The notes: generated by a model not told the origin, from the letters alone. Positions 45,821-58,566 are shown, numbered from the stretch's first letter. The stretch: DNA of 64,000 bases from Lepisosteus oculatus (GCF_040954835.1 NC_090700.1:24841501-24905500), one strand, 5' to 3'. Translations and numbers: made by a program.

Positions 45821-46232
45821 AATCATGCTTCATGAACTCACACCTGGGATTCGATTAATTAGGGTTATTTATTATTAGAGATCATAAAGCCTGAATTACG
45901 TACTATGCCTACGTCTGCAAAACACCTTTGCTAGTTAATGCTACAGTACTTCACTTTCTCGGGTGTGATTTTTTTAGTTAAAATCCAGGCTAGCAGGCTT
46001 GTTTTGTGATCTTCCTAAGATTGTTGAGCGCGGTGTCAAAATGTTTCCATATGAAAGGCAGTGACGTCACCATCCTGAGGTGCATGTAGTAGATCTGTGA
46101 TGTGGTTGAGCGTGAATTGTGGTGAGCCTCTGATTGAGGGAAAAAAAGACCATGTTCAAAAAATCCTAAAAAGAGATTTAAAGTTTCACATAACAAGGCA
46201 TGACTGTGAAAGGTCAATAGGCCTGCCTAGTG
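45821..46232. other. Spacer between element A and the minisatellite
   Basis: At 45893-45926 it carries the reverse complement of ggtgtttcgcagacgtaggc-type sequence found just left of element A (41317-41345), so an outer inverted repeat surrounds the element. No gene. Confidence 0.5.
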
Positions 46233-48089
46233 TGCACAAGACGGTGCAGTGTGCTGGCAGCTGTGTGATGCAGGGTGAGGTGCGCTGGTAGCTGGGTGAC
46301 GCAGTGATAGCCTGGCACAGTGAGGTGCGCTGGCGGCTGTGTGGTGTGACGCAGTTGTGGCCTGGAACGGTGAGGTGCGCTGCCAGCTGTGTGTTGTGAC
46401 GTAGTGGTGGCCTGGCACAGTGAGGTGCACTGGCAACTGTGTGGTGTGATTCAGTAGTGGCCGGGCACAGTGAGTTGTGCTGGTAGCTGCGTGATATGAC
46501 GCAGTGGTGGCCTGGTATGGTGAGGTGTGCTGGCAGCTTTGGGAAGCAGTGGTGGCCTGGCACTGTGAGGTCCGCTGGCAGCTGTGTGACGCAGTGGTGG
46601 CCTTGCACGGTGAGGTGGGCTGGTGGCTGTGTGGTGTGACGCAGTGGTGACCTGGTACGGTGAGGTGCGCTGGCAGCTGTGTGGTGTGACGCAGTGGTGG
46701 CCTGCCACGGTGAGGTGCGCTGGCAGCTGTGTGGTGTGACGCAGTGGTGACCTGGCACGGTGAGGTGCGCTGGCAGCTGTGTGGTGTGACGCAGTGGTGG
46801 CCTGACACGGTGAAGTGCGCCGGCAGCTGTATGATGCAGTTTTGGCCGGGAACGGTGAAGTGTGCTTACAGCTGTGTGACACAGTGGTGGCCTGGTATGG
46901 TGAGGTGTGCTGGCAGTTGTGTGACGCAGTGGTGGCTTGGCATGGTGAGGTGTGCTGGCAGCTTTGTGACGCAGTGGTGGCCTGGTACGGTGAGGTGCGC
47001 TGGTGGCTGTGTGGTGTGACGCAGTGGTGGCCTGGCATGTTGAGGTGCGCTGGCAGCTGTGTGGTGTGATGCAGTGGTTCCCTGGCATGTTGAGGTGCGC
47101 TGGCAGCTCTGTGGTGTGAAGCAGTGGTGGCCTGGCACGGTGAGGTGCGCTGGTGGCTGTGTGGTGTGACACAGTGGTGGCCTGGCACAGTGAGGTCCAC
47201 TGGCACCTGTGTGGTTTGACGTAGTGGTGGCCTGGTAAGGTGAGGTGCGCTTTCAGCTGTGTGACGCAGTGGTTGCAGGGTACAGTGAGGTGCACTGGCA
47301 GCTGTGTGGTGTGATGCAGTGGTGGTCTGGCACGGTGAGGTGCGCTGGCAGCTGTGTGGTGTGATGCAGTGGTGGCCTGGCACAGTGAGGTGCACTGGCA
47401 GCTGTGTGGTGTGACACAGTGGTGGCTTGGCACAGTGAGGTGCACTGGCAGCTGTGTGGTGTGACACAGTGGTGACCTGGCACGGTGAGGTGCGCTGGCA
47501 GGTGTGTGACGCAGTGGTGGCCTTGCACGGTCAGGTGCGCTGGCAGCTGTATGATGAAGTGGTGGCCTTGCACGGTGAGGTGCGTTGGCAGCTGTGTGAC
47601 GCAGTGGTGGCCTTGTACGGTGAGGTGTGCTGGCAGGTGTGTGGTGTGGCGCAGTGGTGGCTTGGCACGGTGAGGTGCGCTGGCAGCTGTGTGTTGTGAC
47701 ACAGTGGTGGCCTGGCACGGCGAGGTGCGCTGGCAGCTGTATGACGCAGTGGTGGCCTGGCACGGTGAGATGCGCTGGCAGCTGTGTGATGCAGTGGTGG
47801 CCGGTCACAGTGAGTTGCACTGGCAACTGTGTGGTGTGATGCAGAGGTGGCCTACCACGGTGAGGTGCGCTGGGAACTGTGTGACGCAATGGTGGCCGGG
47901 CACGGTGAGGTGCGCTGGCAGCTGTGTGAAGCAGTGGTGGCCTTGCACAGTGAAGTGTGCTGCCAGCTGTGTGGTGTGGCGCAGTGGTGGCTTGGCACGG
48001 TGAGGTGCGCTGGCAGCTGTGTGGTGTGACGCAGTGGTGGCCTGGCACGATGAGGTGCGCTGGCAGCTGTATGAAGCAGTGGTGGCATG
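46233..48089 (+). repeat. Minisatellite of 45/50-bp units, left block
   Basis: Units read gcagtggtggcctggcacgg, then tgaggtgcgctggcagctgt, then gtgac (45 bp) or the same with an added ggtgt (50 bp). From its length the block holds roughly 39 units. Frames on the - strand up to 620 codons are open because the unit contains almost no tta, cta or tca. I regard them as non-coding. Confidence 0.95.
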
Positions 48090-49538
48090 TGTAGCGGCAA
48101 GGCTTATTAATAAGAAAGAATTAAGTGTTCTGAGCTTTCCCAAATGAGGCCCCATTTCTCTCTTCACCTCTGTGGTGCAGCCACAGAGAAACTATTCATG
48201 CAGGCTGATTTAAGGTTCCTTTGATAAGGTTTCCTAGGACAGCTCCCAAAGGGCGATGCACTTAGCTAAGCCTGGCTATCAAGATCAATGATCATCCATT
48301 GGCGCCTATCTGTTTTGGGAGTGCCAGATGGACATCTGGACTGCATTCCTAAGTGTCAGGAGTAAGTGACTCATATCTCACCTTGATCAACCAATCAGGG
48401 ACTGGTAGGGCCGAGTAACCCACGTGGGACGTGGGATGCCCATGGAACTTTCAGCCAATCAACGAGCTGAAGTTCCTCCAGGTAAAAACAGGCAACACAG
48501 AGATTCAGTAGAATTCTGTGGACAATTCTAAAGGGAATTCAAAGGAGAATTCCAGGGCAGGACGGCCCAGGAGCAGAAGGCTTCCAAGGGTAGGACATTC
48601 TCGCAGAGCACCTCCTGACCATCCTGAGACTCAGCCTGGACAACCACGGAACGGCCAGTGTGTCCAAGTGCCAGAACTTTCCTTTGTTCTAAGAGTCTAG
48701 AGTGGAGGTTGTCAGAGAGTAACCAGAGGATCCACCCGAGGTTAGCACCAGCAGCAGGCCTCGTGAACAGGTCAGAACTGTGGACCGCTGAATCACTATT
48801 CAGAACTAGCTCTTCATCAGGAACGAACCGGTCCTCTTCCTGACTTGCTGGGACCCACAGTCATCTTTTCTCCTGTGCACAAACTTTGCTAGTTAAAGCC
48901 AACACTAACTAGCCGGTCAGTGAGCATCAGCAGCGCACCGTCGCAAGCTGCACAGCACAGCCTGGCACCTAGCCAGACAGCTCGGATTGGACAGCAACAA
49001 GCCTGCAACAAGCCTGCTTGTTTCTTTGAGCACGCAGGAGTTCTGAATCCCCAGAGATTGGATGAGTATTCAACTTCACTGCATTACTGCTCGAGAATTC
49101 AATTGTTATCCCAACCAGTTAATATCAAATTAATTCCTAAGACTTATGTACTTGTTTTGAGTATCTAATGTAGAAGTTATAACCAAGTTAATTTACGAAA
49201 CGGTCTAAATGAATGATATACTGACCGTATTTCCTCTTGATCTGTAACACTTTGTAACTGACTGAATATATACCTTTTGTATTCTGATAAACCTCTCGAT
49301 AAGATTTGTTAGTTTATATGCATATTTTATGTATTAACAAATGTATCCTCGTGTATTAGTACCTGTGTGTGTGCGTTGTTTGAGTTATGTCGCATGGTTG
49401 GATTCTAAAGCCATCAAAAGAATCAATTTTGTGATTTACTGTTACAATTAATAATTGTCCCAGTAAATGCCCAAACCCTACAGAACGGGTGCCTTCAGAG
49501 AGCCACTACATTTACATTTTGGCTATGGCAACATTACA
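48090..49538 (+). mobile_element. Solo LTR, same family as 5175-6573, inside the minisatellite
   Basis: 1449 bp from TGTAGCGGCAAGG to ACATTACA, flanked on both sides by CATG (48086-48089 and 49539-49542). Removing it with one CATG restores a perfect repeat unit. It is clearly diverged from the young LTR: the poly(A) signal is AACAAA and the last 30 bp differ. A solo LTR is the usual scar of recombination between the two LTRs of a provirus. Confidence 0.92.
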
Positions 49539-52500
49539 CATGGTACGGTGAGTTGCACTGGCAACTGTGTGGTTTGACGCAGTGGTGGTCTGGCACGGTG
49601 AGGTGCGCTGGCAGCTGTGTGACGCAGTGGTGGCCTGGCACAGTAAGGTGCGCTGGGAACTGTGTGACGCAATGGTGGCCTGGCACGGTGAGGTGCGCTG
49701 GCAGCTGTTTGATGCAGTGGTGGCATGGTACGGTGAGGTGTGCTGGCAGCTGTGTGATGGAGTGGAGGCCTGGCACAGTGAGGTACACTAGCAGCTGTGT
49801 GATATGACGTAGTGGTGGTCTGGCACAGTGAGGTGCGCTGGCAGCTGTGTGTTTTGACATAGTGGTGGCCTGGCACGGTGAGGTGCGCTGGCAGCTGTGT
49901 GACGCAGTGGTGGCCTTGTACAGTGAGGTGTGCTGGCAGCTGTGTGACGCAGTGGTGGCTGGGCAGGGTGAGGTGCGCTGGTAGCTGGGTGACGCAGTGG
50001 TGGCTGGGCACGGTGAGGTGCGCTGGCAGCTGTGTGATGCAGTGGTGGCCGGGCACAGTGAGTTGCACTGGCAAATGTGTGGTGTGACGCAGTGGTGGCC
50101 TGGCACGGTGAGGTGCGCTGGCAGCTGTGTGGTGTGGCGCAGTAGTGGCCAGGCACGGTGAGGTGCGCTGGGAGCTGTGTGATGGAGTCGAGGCCTTGCA
50201 CAGTGAGGTGCACTAGCAGCTGTGTGTTGTGACATAGTGGTGGTCTGGCACAGTGAGGTGCGCTGGCAGCTGTATGACGCAACGGAGGCCGGGCACGGTG
50301 AGGTGCGCTGGCAGCTGTGTGACGCAGTGGTGGCCTTGCACAGTGAGGTGCGCTGACAGGTGTGTGGTATGACGCAGTGGTGGCCTGGCTCAGTAAAGTG
50401 CGCTGGGAGTTGTGTGACGCACTGGTGGCCTGGCACGGTGATGTGTGCTGGCAGCTGTATGATGCAGTGGTGGCCTGGCACGGTGAGGTGCACTGGCAGC
50501 TGTGTGATGCAGTGGTGGCCTAGAACGGTGAGGTGCGCTGGGATCTGTGTGGTGTGATGCAGTGGTGGCCAGGCACGGTGAGATGCGCTGGCAGCTGTGT
50601 GATGCAGTGGTGGCCAGGTACAGTGAGGTCCACTGGCAGCTGTGTGGTGTGATGCAGTGGTGGCCTGGCACGGTGAAGTGCGCTGTCTGATGTGTGATGC
50701 AGTGGTGGCCTGGCACTGTGAGGTGCGCTTGAAGCTGTGTGATGCATTGGTGGCTGGGCACAGTGAGGTGCATTGGCAATTGTGTGGTGTGACGCGGTGG
50801 TCGCTTGGCACTGTGAGGTGTGCTGGCAGCTGTGTGGTATGACACAGTGGTGGCCTTGCACGGTGAGGTGTGCTGGCAGTTGTGTAATGTGACGCAGTGG
50901 TGGGCTGGCATGCTTAGGTGCGCTTGCAGCTGTGTGGTGTGACGCAATGGTGGCCCGGTACGGTGAGATGCGCTGTCAGCTGTGTGACGTAGTGCTGGCC
51001 TGGCACGTTGAGGTACGCTGGCAGCTGTGTGACGCAGTGGTGGGCTGGCACGGTGAGGTGCGCTGGGAACTGTATGACGCAGTCGTGGCCGGGCAAAGTG
51101 AGGTGCGCTGGCATTTGAGTGACGCAGTGGTGGCTTGGTAAGGTGAGGTGCGCTGGCGGGTGTGTGATGCAGTGGTGGCCGGGCACAGTGAGGTGCACTG
51201 GCAGCTGTGTGGTGTGATGCAGTGGTGGCCGGGCACGGTGAGGTGCACTGGCATCTGTGTGGTGTGACGCAGTGGTGGCTGGGCACTGTGAGCTGCGCTG
51301 GCAGCTGTGTGACGCAGTGGTGGCCTGGTACAGTGAGGTGTGCTGGCCGCTGTGTGACACAGTGTTGGCCTGGCACAGTGAGGTGCACTTTGAGCTGTGT
51401 TACGCAGTGATGCCCTGGCACAGTGAGGTGCACTGGTAGGTGTGTGGTATGACGCAGTGGTGGCCTGGTACGGTGTGGTTCGCTGGCAGTTGTGTAGTGT
51501 GACGCAGTGGTGGTCTGGCACGGTGAGGTGCGCTGGCAGCTTTGTGATGGAGTGGTGGCCTGGCACAGTGAGGTGCACTGGCAGCTTTGTGGTGTGATGC
51601 AGTGGTGGCCTGGCACAGTAAGTTGCACTGGCAGCTGTGTGGTGTGATGTAGTGCTGGCCTGGCACGGTAAGGTGCGCTGGCACTTGTGAGACGCAGTGG
51701 TGGCCTGGTACGGTGAGGTGCGCTTGCAGCTGTGTGGTTTGACACAGTGGTGGCCTGGTATGGTGAGATGCGCTGGCAGCTGTGTGATGCAGTGGTGGCC
51801 GGGTACAGTGAGGTGCACTGGCAGCTGTGTGGTGTGACGCATTGGTGGCCTGGCACGGTGAGGTGTGCTGGCAGCTGTGTGAAGTGGTGGCCGGGCACAG
51901 TGAGTTGCACTGGCAACTGTGTGGTGTGACGCAGTGGTGGCCTGGTACGGTGAGATGCACTGGCAGCTGTGTGAAGTTGTGGTGGCCGGGCACTGTGAGT
52001 TGCACTGGGAACTGTGTGGTGTGACGCAGTGGTTGCCTAGCACGGTTAGGTGCGCTAGCAGGTGTGTGACGCAGTGGTGGCCTGGTACGGTGAGGTGTGC
52101 TGGCAGCTGTGTGACGCAGCTGTGGCCGGGCACGGTGAGATGCGCTGGCAGCTGTGTGATGCAGTAGTGGCCTGGTACGGTGAGGTGTGCTGGCAGCTGT
52201 GTGACGCACTGGTGGCCTTGCACAGTGAGGTGCGCTGGCAGGTGTGTGGTATGATGCAGTGGTGGCCTGGCACTGTGAGATGCACTGGGAGTTGTGTGAC
52301 GCAGTGGTGGCCTGGCATGGTGAGGTGCGCTGGGAGTTGTGTGACGCAGTGGTGGCTTGGCACGGTGAGGTGCGCTTTCAGCTGTGTGACGCAGTGGTGG
52401 CCTGTCACAGTGAGGTGCGATGGCAGGTGTGTGGTATAACGCAGTGCTGGCCTGGCACTGTGAGGTTTGCTGGCAGCTGTGTGATGGAGTGTAGGCCTGG

Positions 52501-53155
52501 CACAGTGAGGTGCGCTGGCAGCTGTGTGATGCAGTGGTTGCCTGGCACGGTGAGGTGCGCTGGTAGCTGTGTGGTGTGACTCAGTGGTGGCCTAGCACGG
52601 TTAGGTGCGTTGGCAGCTGTGTGGTGTGACGCAGTGGTGGCCGGGCACGGTGAGGTGTGCTGGCAGGTTTGTGACGCAGTGGTGGCCGGGCACGGTGAGG
52701 TGCGCTGTTAGCTGTGTGACGCTGTGGAGGCCTGGCACGGTGAAGTACGCTTGCAGGTGTGTGGTGTGACACAGTGGTTGTCTGGCACGGTGAGGTGCGA
52801 CGGCAGCTGTGTGACGCAGTGGTGGCCTAGCACGATGAGGTGCGCTGGGATCAGTGTGGTGTGACGCAGTGGTGGCCGGGCACGGTGAGGTGCGCTGGCA
52901 GGTGTGTGACGCAGTGGTTTCCTGGTACGGTGAGGTGTGCTGGCAGCTGTGTGACGCAGTGGTGGCCGGGTAGGGTGAGGTTCACTGGTAGCTGTGTGGT
53001 GTGATGTAGTTGTGGCCGGGCAGGGTGAGTTTTGCTGGTAGCTGGGTGACGCATTGTTGGCCTGGAACGGTGAGGTGCGCTGGCAGCTGTGTGATGCAGT
53101 GGTGGCCGGGCACAGTAAGGTGCACTGCCAGCTGTGTGGTGTGACGCAGTGGTGT
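49539..53155 (+). repeat. Minisatellite of 45/50-bp units, right block
   Basis: Continuation of the same array after the solo LTR, roughly 76 units by length, ending at gcagtggtgttcatcagg. Units vary by single bases (cacgg/cacag/tacgg, gcgctgg/gcactgg) and by the five-base ggtgt insertion. Confidence 0.95.
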
Positions 53156-53477
53156 TCATCAGGCACAAGTTCATCAGTGAAAAGACCACTGGCATTTTTC
53201 CTTCCCCCTATATTCCCGGACAGAATCAAATTTAATATTAGCATAATTTATTACAGTGCTAAGTTTAATATGATTTATTACTAATAGTTTATGCTAAAAC
53301 CTAACTTTCTTAACGCGAGAAGTACTAATGTAAGTACCTACTGTACTGTACTTAAGTACTACCATAAGAAGTACTGCTGTATGCAACAAAAAAAAAAGGA
53401 GTGGTGAAACAGCCCTACTCATACAGTGTCAGTATCAACAGACATTGTATCAGTATCAGTTCTTGCTTTGTACTGGG
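53156..53477. other. Spacer, nothing recognised
   Basis: AT-rich; includes a short run of tagtact-type words at 53325-53375 and the phrase gaaacagccctac shared with the TA-flanked elements. Confidence 0.4.
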
Positions 53478-53800
53478 TTAAGCAGTTTTCCAAACATAGT
53501 CTTTCAGCGAATGCAATACCATCTCTATTGGATTTAAATCTTGAGATTCGGCTGGAGTTTTCATCCAGTTCACTCGTTCTTCTATAAGCCTCGCCCTTGC
53601 TGCTTTGTGTTTCGGATCGTTGTCTTGAAAGAGACGGTGCCTTGATCCAATGTGCTCCCTGATATATGGGGCGGCATGCTGTGTGACCACGACTTCCTCG
53701 AAGAATTCACGACCCATAATCCCGTCGAAATAAAATTGTTTTTCAAGCAATGTAATGCAAGGTGCTTTCTAACGTTGGGCAATGTGTTTTTTCTCGAAAT
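53478..53800 (-). pseudogene. Tc1-type transposase, C-terminal remnant
   Basis: The - strand frame of 90 residues holds two hallmark blocks of Tc1 transposases: FQDNDPKHKA, with the second catalytic Asp, and DLNPIE, with the catalytic Glu. The N-terminal DNA-binding domain and the first catalytic Asp are missing, so it cannot be active. An EEVV-QHAAPYI segment upstream of the first block is typical of the family. A sequence similar to its upstream flank occurs inside element A (43395-43470). Confidence 0.85.
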
Positions 53801-54080
53801 TTTGTTTCGAGAGACTAGATAAGTTATTCAAGTGTTTATGATATGTCGCTGTTGTGAATGTCTGTGGAGTGTATCTTATTAGGCTGTCCTGACTGGTGGA
53901 GCTCATCCAGCTCTGTCTGGATATCTTGGTCAAATATTCGGCTAGTGTGTACTGTCTGTTTAGGGTTCTGTAGCATTCCACAGGGCTGGGCAGCTTGTTC
54001 CACCCTCCCACCCCTCTCTGTGTACAGTAGAGCCTCCTGTCATGGCTGGTAGAGCTCATCCAGCTGTGTCTGGCTAATAT
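53801..54080 (+). repeat. Partial unit of the 120-bp repeat family
   Basis: 53885-53925 and 53985-54075 match the tandem repeat at 33171-33770 (gggctgggcagcttgttcc, tgtgtacagtagagcctcc). Confidence 0.65.
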
Positions 54081-54670
54081 TAAAGCCAGTACTTTAATAT
54101 TGTTTTATGTGTCTTTATCAATAGTGGGTAGTGGCCTAATTCGGTCCTGCACCCGTTGTTAGGTGTTTTTTAGTTGTTGTTAGGGCTTCTACCAAATATT
54201 AACACGTACTCTTCCTGAAACTTACCTTAGCTGATTCTTAGGCTAAACCAGACAGACTTCTCAAATTCTCAAATATTATCAAATCTTGTTGGTGCAGAGG
54301 TGGTGGAGCCCTATACCAACAGACTCACAGCTGAAATTGCTGTGAAAAGGGCTTCTACCAAATATTAACACGTGGGTGAAAATGTATACAATTCTAATAT
54401 TTCCTTTTTTCCCATTGAAAGTATAACATATGTGGTGTGAGAAAGAGGTCCTCATTTAAGTGCATGAAACTCAGGCACTGGCGCAACAAACTGAACAAAG
54501 TTCAAGGGGGTATACGCTTTCTGTAGACACTTTATTTCCTCTTTTTCCATTATACATGAGCCTCTTTCTCCACCTTTTAAGCCATTGAAACCTAGTTGCC
54601 TTGTTACAAGGTCTAATATTACAGTAGGTGTGGTTTCCGTCTCCTAATTTCTGAGAATGATCAAATTGGG
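54081..54670. other. Intergenic DNA with a duplicated 20-bp phrase
   Basis: The phrase gcttctaccaaatattaaca occurs at ~54186 and ~54351. A fragment at ~54220 (cttaccttagctgattctt) is shared with 39960 and 58330. No gene. Confidence 0.4.
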
Positions 54671-55801
54671 GAATAAGTTGTAGGGAATACCACTCTTGCA
54701 CTTCTAAGAAACGACTATCTCAAATGAAACTCGCTATAGAAAGACATCTTGTTGAAAAATTCTTTATTTTTTGTCATTTCTAAAGAAAAAACATTCATCA
54801 AGTCCTTCACAAATGTTTTATTTGTGACTTTCTCTGTTGTTCCCTTTCACACTCAACTGAACTATGTGTTATGTCTTGTAAACGTAATCAAACATTTCAC
54901 TTAGGTGTGTGGGTTAACACAAACCCATATTGTATGAAACATTCAGTTTTACATTCAGGTTTTTTCTAACAATTGCATCCATGCTAGGACTACAGTAAAC
55001 AACACGTTTTACTAAAGTAAATGAAATTGTTCATTAAACAAGACACATTGTTTTAAATGTATGCAATACGACGACACTAAAAACAACACTGAAACTTTTC
55101 ATTGAAATACTGTACGAGATTGTGCATATTCAATGGATTTCTCCTGGTGCTTTTTTTCATCAGTCTTTTCATATTCTTGTTCTCTACTCAGGTGTCTCCT
55201 GTTCCTTTGGTGATGTCTGCTGTACACACATGGCATCATACACTTGAGCAAAGTGTGATACCACCGTTTGTTCTTCTCCTAAAATAAAGATGAATATTGA
55301 CAAAAGTCAGAAGCACTCTTTTCTTTGACAGACGAACAAAACAATGCAAGAATAACCATACTCTCTGTTCCTTACTCATTTCTACCTACCTGTTTGACCA
55401 CTTTGTCTGCTTCAGTCAGGACAGGGTGCTGGTGCTGACTCTGAGCAATCTGAGAATCTCTCTGTGATCTTCTCCCCTACAGTGGCTACATTATACTCTG
55501 TTTGAAATCCAGGTATCGCCTCTGGTAAGTTCCTCGGTCCTTTTTGGGACTTGAAAGGGTAGAATCATTTTGTGACTACATTTCATTGTCATGTACTGAT
55601 ATGTTCTGGTTTGTGTTTGATTACTGTAGGTGTTCAAGTACTTTCTTTTTATTCTAGATTGGCAGTGTTTGATATGGTAGGAATTTGTCATATTCTCAAC
55701 TTATTTTCTCTATGAGACTCTGAATGCTCTGTAAACATACTATTTTAGCAATTCTTAGAAATCTGAAAGCAGCTTTACCTGTATCATTTTTTGTCTTGGT
55801 A
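54671..55801 (+). repeat. Segmental duplicate P (matches 58567-59260)
   Basis: Starts gaataagttgtagggaatac and runs to gtcttggta; contains ~435 bp (54815-55250) missing from the partner. Just after it, gtagtattgc is the uninterrupted sequence that element B interrupts in the partner. Confidence 0.8.
55414..55521 (+). other. Exon-like segment in duplicate P
   Basis: Bounded by tctgcttcag and a donor-like ctctg/gtaagtt; the partner has the same signals at 58875-58982. In the partner one frame is open across the segment, but here the same frame meets a stop (after SNLRISL). No family recognised. Confidence 0.2.
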
Positions 55802-56660
55802 GTAGTATTGCAGCTCCAACATCAGCACTTAAATAATGGTTTGTGATGTTACTTGTCCTTGGAGTTAGTATACTCCTGAGAAGTCAAGAGAAATCTTAAG
55901 TAAGCATTAATTGTGGTTCACTTTTGAAATCAAAGTACGTGTCAAGTACTTTGAAGGCATTTGTTGATACTTTTAAGCACTTTCGTTGATTATTATTTTC
56001 CTTCCATTAGTTATTACAAGTCCAACATTCTCTACATGATCTCACTCCATATTCAGAATGTGGGAATACAGTTGTTTTAAGGAAATGCCACTGAATAGAT
56101 AGTAGCCGCACTCTACAAAGATGAATTTACTAATTAATCAGTCAGGGACACAGCTTATACTTCAGTAGTCTTAGATCATGTAATGATGATTATTGTATTT
56201 TATAACTAGCAAAATCCCCATATCCTGTTCATTGCCCCTTTTTCAGTCATGTGGATTGACTTATGCCTGAAGTGGTTAATTCTCACCTTGACATCTCATA
56301 GAACAACTGAATCTCTACCAAGGGTGAATGTGTCCTTCCTCTTAATGTCTAAAAGAAAAGGTTAAAATTCATTGAAGCAAAATGCAACAACCCAAAATGT
56401 TGGGGAGGTCGTTTCCACAGTTATTTCATATGACAGTGCTTGGAGTGAAACTACATGACCATGGTGAAGAAGTAAAAACACTTTACCTTGTTCCTCCTGA
56501 CTGATGTCCTTATGCGTGTTTTGCACAGTTGACCGTTTTTTGTCTTGTCGTCTGTGTAGGCAACAGCCCTCTTCCCTGGGATAGAACTAGATGATATTTA
56601 GACACGTTAATTTGACTTCTCCATTGCTCACATTGATGTGGATATGATTATAATGCTCTG
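55802..56660. other. Intergenic DNA, nothing recognised
   Basis: AT-rich without long frames or known repeats. Confidence 0.4.
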
Positions 56661-56679
56661 TTTTGTGGGCTTCCCAAGA

Positions 56680-57330
56680 AAACAATAAATCCCTTACTAC
56701 TTGTTCGAAATGCAGTAGCACAGATCCTAACAAATACAAGAAAGAGAATATCATTCCTGTTTTGAAAAAACTTCACTGGTCACCTGTATTATCTAGGATA
56801 AATTTGAAAGTTCTTTTACTTGTTTTTAAAGCTTTAAGCGACCTAGCACGTCTGTACCTTACTGAATGTCTGTCTTCATATGTTCCTATACGTGACCTGA
56901 GATCTGCACATACTGGCCTACTGCAAATACCACATGTGAAATGCAGAAAGAGTGGAGAGGCTGCTTTTTGTTTTTATGCTTTTAAATTATGAAACTCACT
57001 TCCACTTTTTATTAGGCAGTCAAGCTCGGTACATTGTTTTAAAAAACATTTGAAAATGTTGCTTTTAGTTAAAGTGGTTCTTTGTTCTTTCTATTTCTGT
57101 TTCTTTTTTCAGTTCTCTTTAATTGTTCTTATTTTATTACAACTTTCCTAATTTGTATTTATTTAATTGACATGTATGTTGCTTTACTGTATTGCTGTAT
57201 TTTCCTTGACAACTGAAAGTATATCTCTCAATTTTAATATTTTATTTTTACGCTTGGTTTTTAAAGCACCAAAGCACTATTTGTATGAAAGGTGCTCTAT
57301 AAATAAAGTTTATTATTATTCTTTTTAATA
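56680..57330 (+). mobile_element. LINE remnant: end of reverse transcriptase plus 3' tail
   Basis: The frame at 56663-56992 contains IPVLKKLHWSPVLSRINLKV and LLVFKALSDLARLYL, a block typical of the C-terminal end of L2/Rex-type LINE proteins. The residues expected just before it (a VRNAVAQILTNTRK-like run) lie in another frame, so there is a frameshift near 56755. The 3' UTR ends gtatgaaaggtgctctataa, then ATT repeats. 5'-truncated and dead. Confidence 0.75.
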
Positions 57331-58566
57331 TTATTATTATACTTTTTTTACTTTTTTGGTTAGGACAAAGATTCTAGTGGAGGTGGCCTCTTTTACCCCG
57401 TTCCAAAAAATTGGAAAACTACCTTCAGAATACACTGACAATGACCATCTACTGTCTCCTCTAACTGTGTATTGTCATCATGCATATCTTGTGTATTATT
57501 TATTGTAGTTGGTTTTGTCATTCTGTAAAGAAGCCACCTTTCAAGGCACTATATCAAATAATGTTTGTTATTATTATTTACATTTTTCATCGTAAAATCT
57601 GGCGAAGAGTCTTAAGAGAATATCAAAGAACACGTTGCTCTTACCTTTCGGTTCCAAGAAATGCCCTCAGCTCGGAATGCAGAGATTGACCTCTCTGTCT
57701 CAAATTCTGAGAAACATAGACATGATTGAAAAATGACCATTTCCTAAGATTCACATAACATCACCAGTCAACATTTGCCACTTGACATCAATAGAAACCA
57801 TAGAGTACATGACATTTCCAATCAGTTTTCTTTCAAGGTACAATAGCAATCGCCTTGCCAGAAGAGTTATACTGCGGTAGATAAATATTACAAATGTCAG
57901 ATACACGCAGAGTTGTTTGGATTACTATGAAAAGATTGGCATTGGATTCTTGGAGTGACAGAGCTAAAGAGAAAAAAATACTTACCTTTATCTCTGCAGA
58001 CAGGATCGCAAGGGATTCCCTTATACTGGGTTCCTATATAACAAATAATACATTATTCAAAAAACATGATATTTCTCTGTCCATTGGCAGCATGATTGTT
58101 TATCATTACAGTTTTAGTTAGCTTTAATTTTGTAAACCCCAAGTAAACACAGTTTGTGCCTTTCTCTGAACTTTTTGGCATTTCAATTCAGTTGTTTGTA
58201 TGCTTATTTTACAGTTGCTAGGTTGATGAAGTTCCTGAACTGTGCAGTATTTCTTTTGGGTTTGGTGCGAATCATATTCTAGCGGTTGGGGGAAAAAAGC
58301 ACAGGTGCCATCCCACCATTAAACCCTGAGACTTACCTTAGCCGATTCTTCAACTAAACCAGACATGTTAACTAAGTGTTACAGTATGTTTCAAAGTGTG
58401 TATTTTAGCAAACACATCTGAAGTTCTTTTGTCTCCTTGGAGACACCTGGAACTGGTGTGATGCAGGTTCTATGACATCATTCGTTCTAAATGTAAATGC
58501 AGGTATTGGCACAACATAGTAAATTGATGTAAAGTTATGGATCCATTTATGATTTTCACTCAGTTT
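57331..58566. other. Intergenic DNA with two copies of the 39.4-40.0 kb repeat parts
   Basis: 57440-57590 and 58103-58390 match 39410-40030. Between them (57600-58100) nothing is recognised. Confidence 0.6.

Noticed and set aside
46186..48048. 620-codon open frame on the - strand (and 508, 425 and 415 codon frames at 50-52 kb)
   Set aside because: All lie in the minisatellite. They are open in every - strand frame because the unit almost lacks tta, cta and tca; unit lengths of 45 and 50 bp shift the frame, and there is no promoter, splice site or non-repeat domain.
46729..52579. + strand frames with a 15-residue period (CDAVVAWHGEVRWQL type)
   Set aside because: They follow from 45 bp being a multiple of three; they break wherever a 50-bp unit occurs and none is long.
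46233..53155. CRISPR array
   Set aside because: Units are contiguous, variable and without unique spacers; the DNA is eukaryotic.
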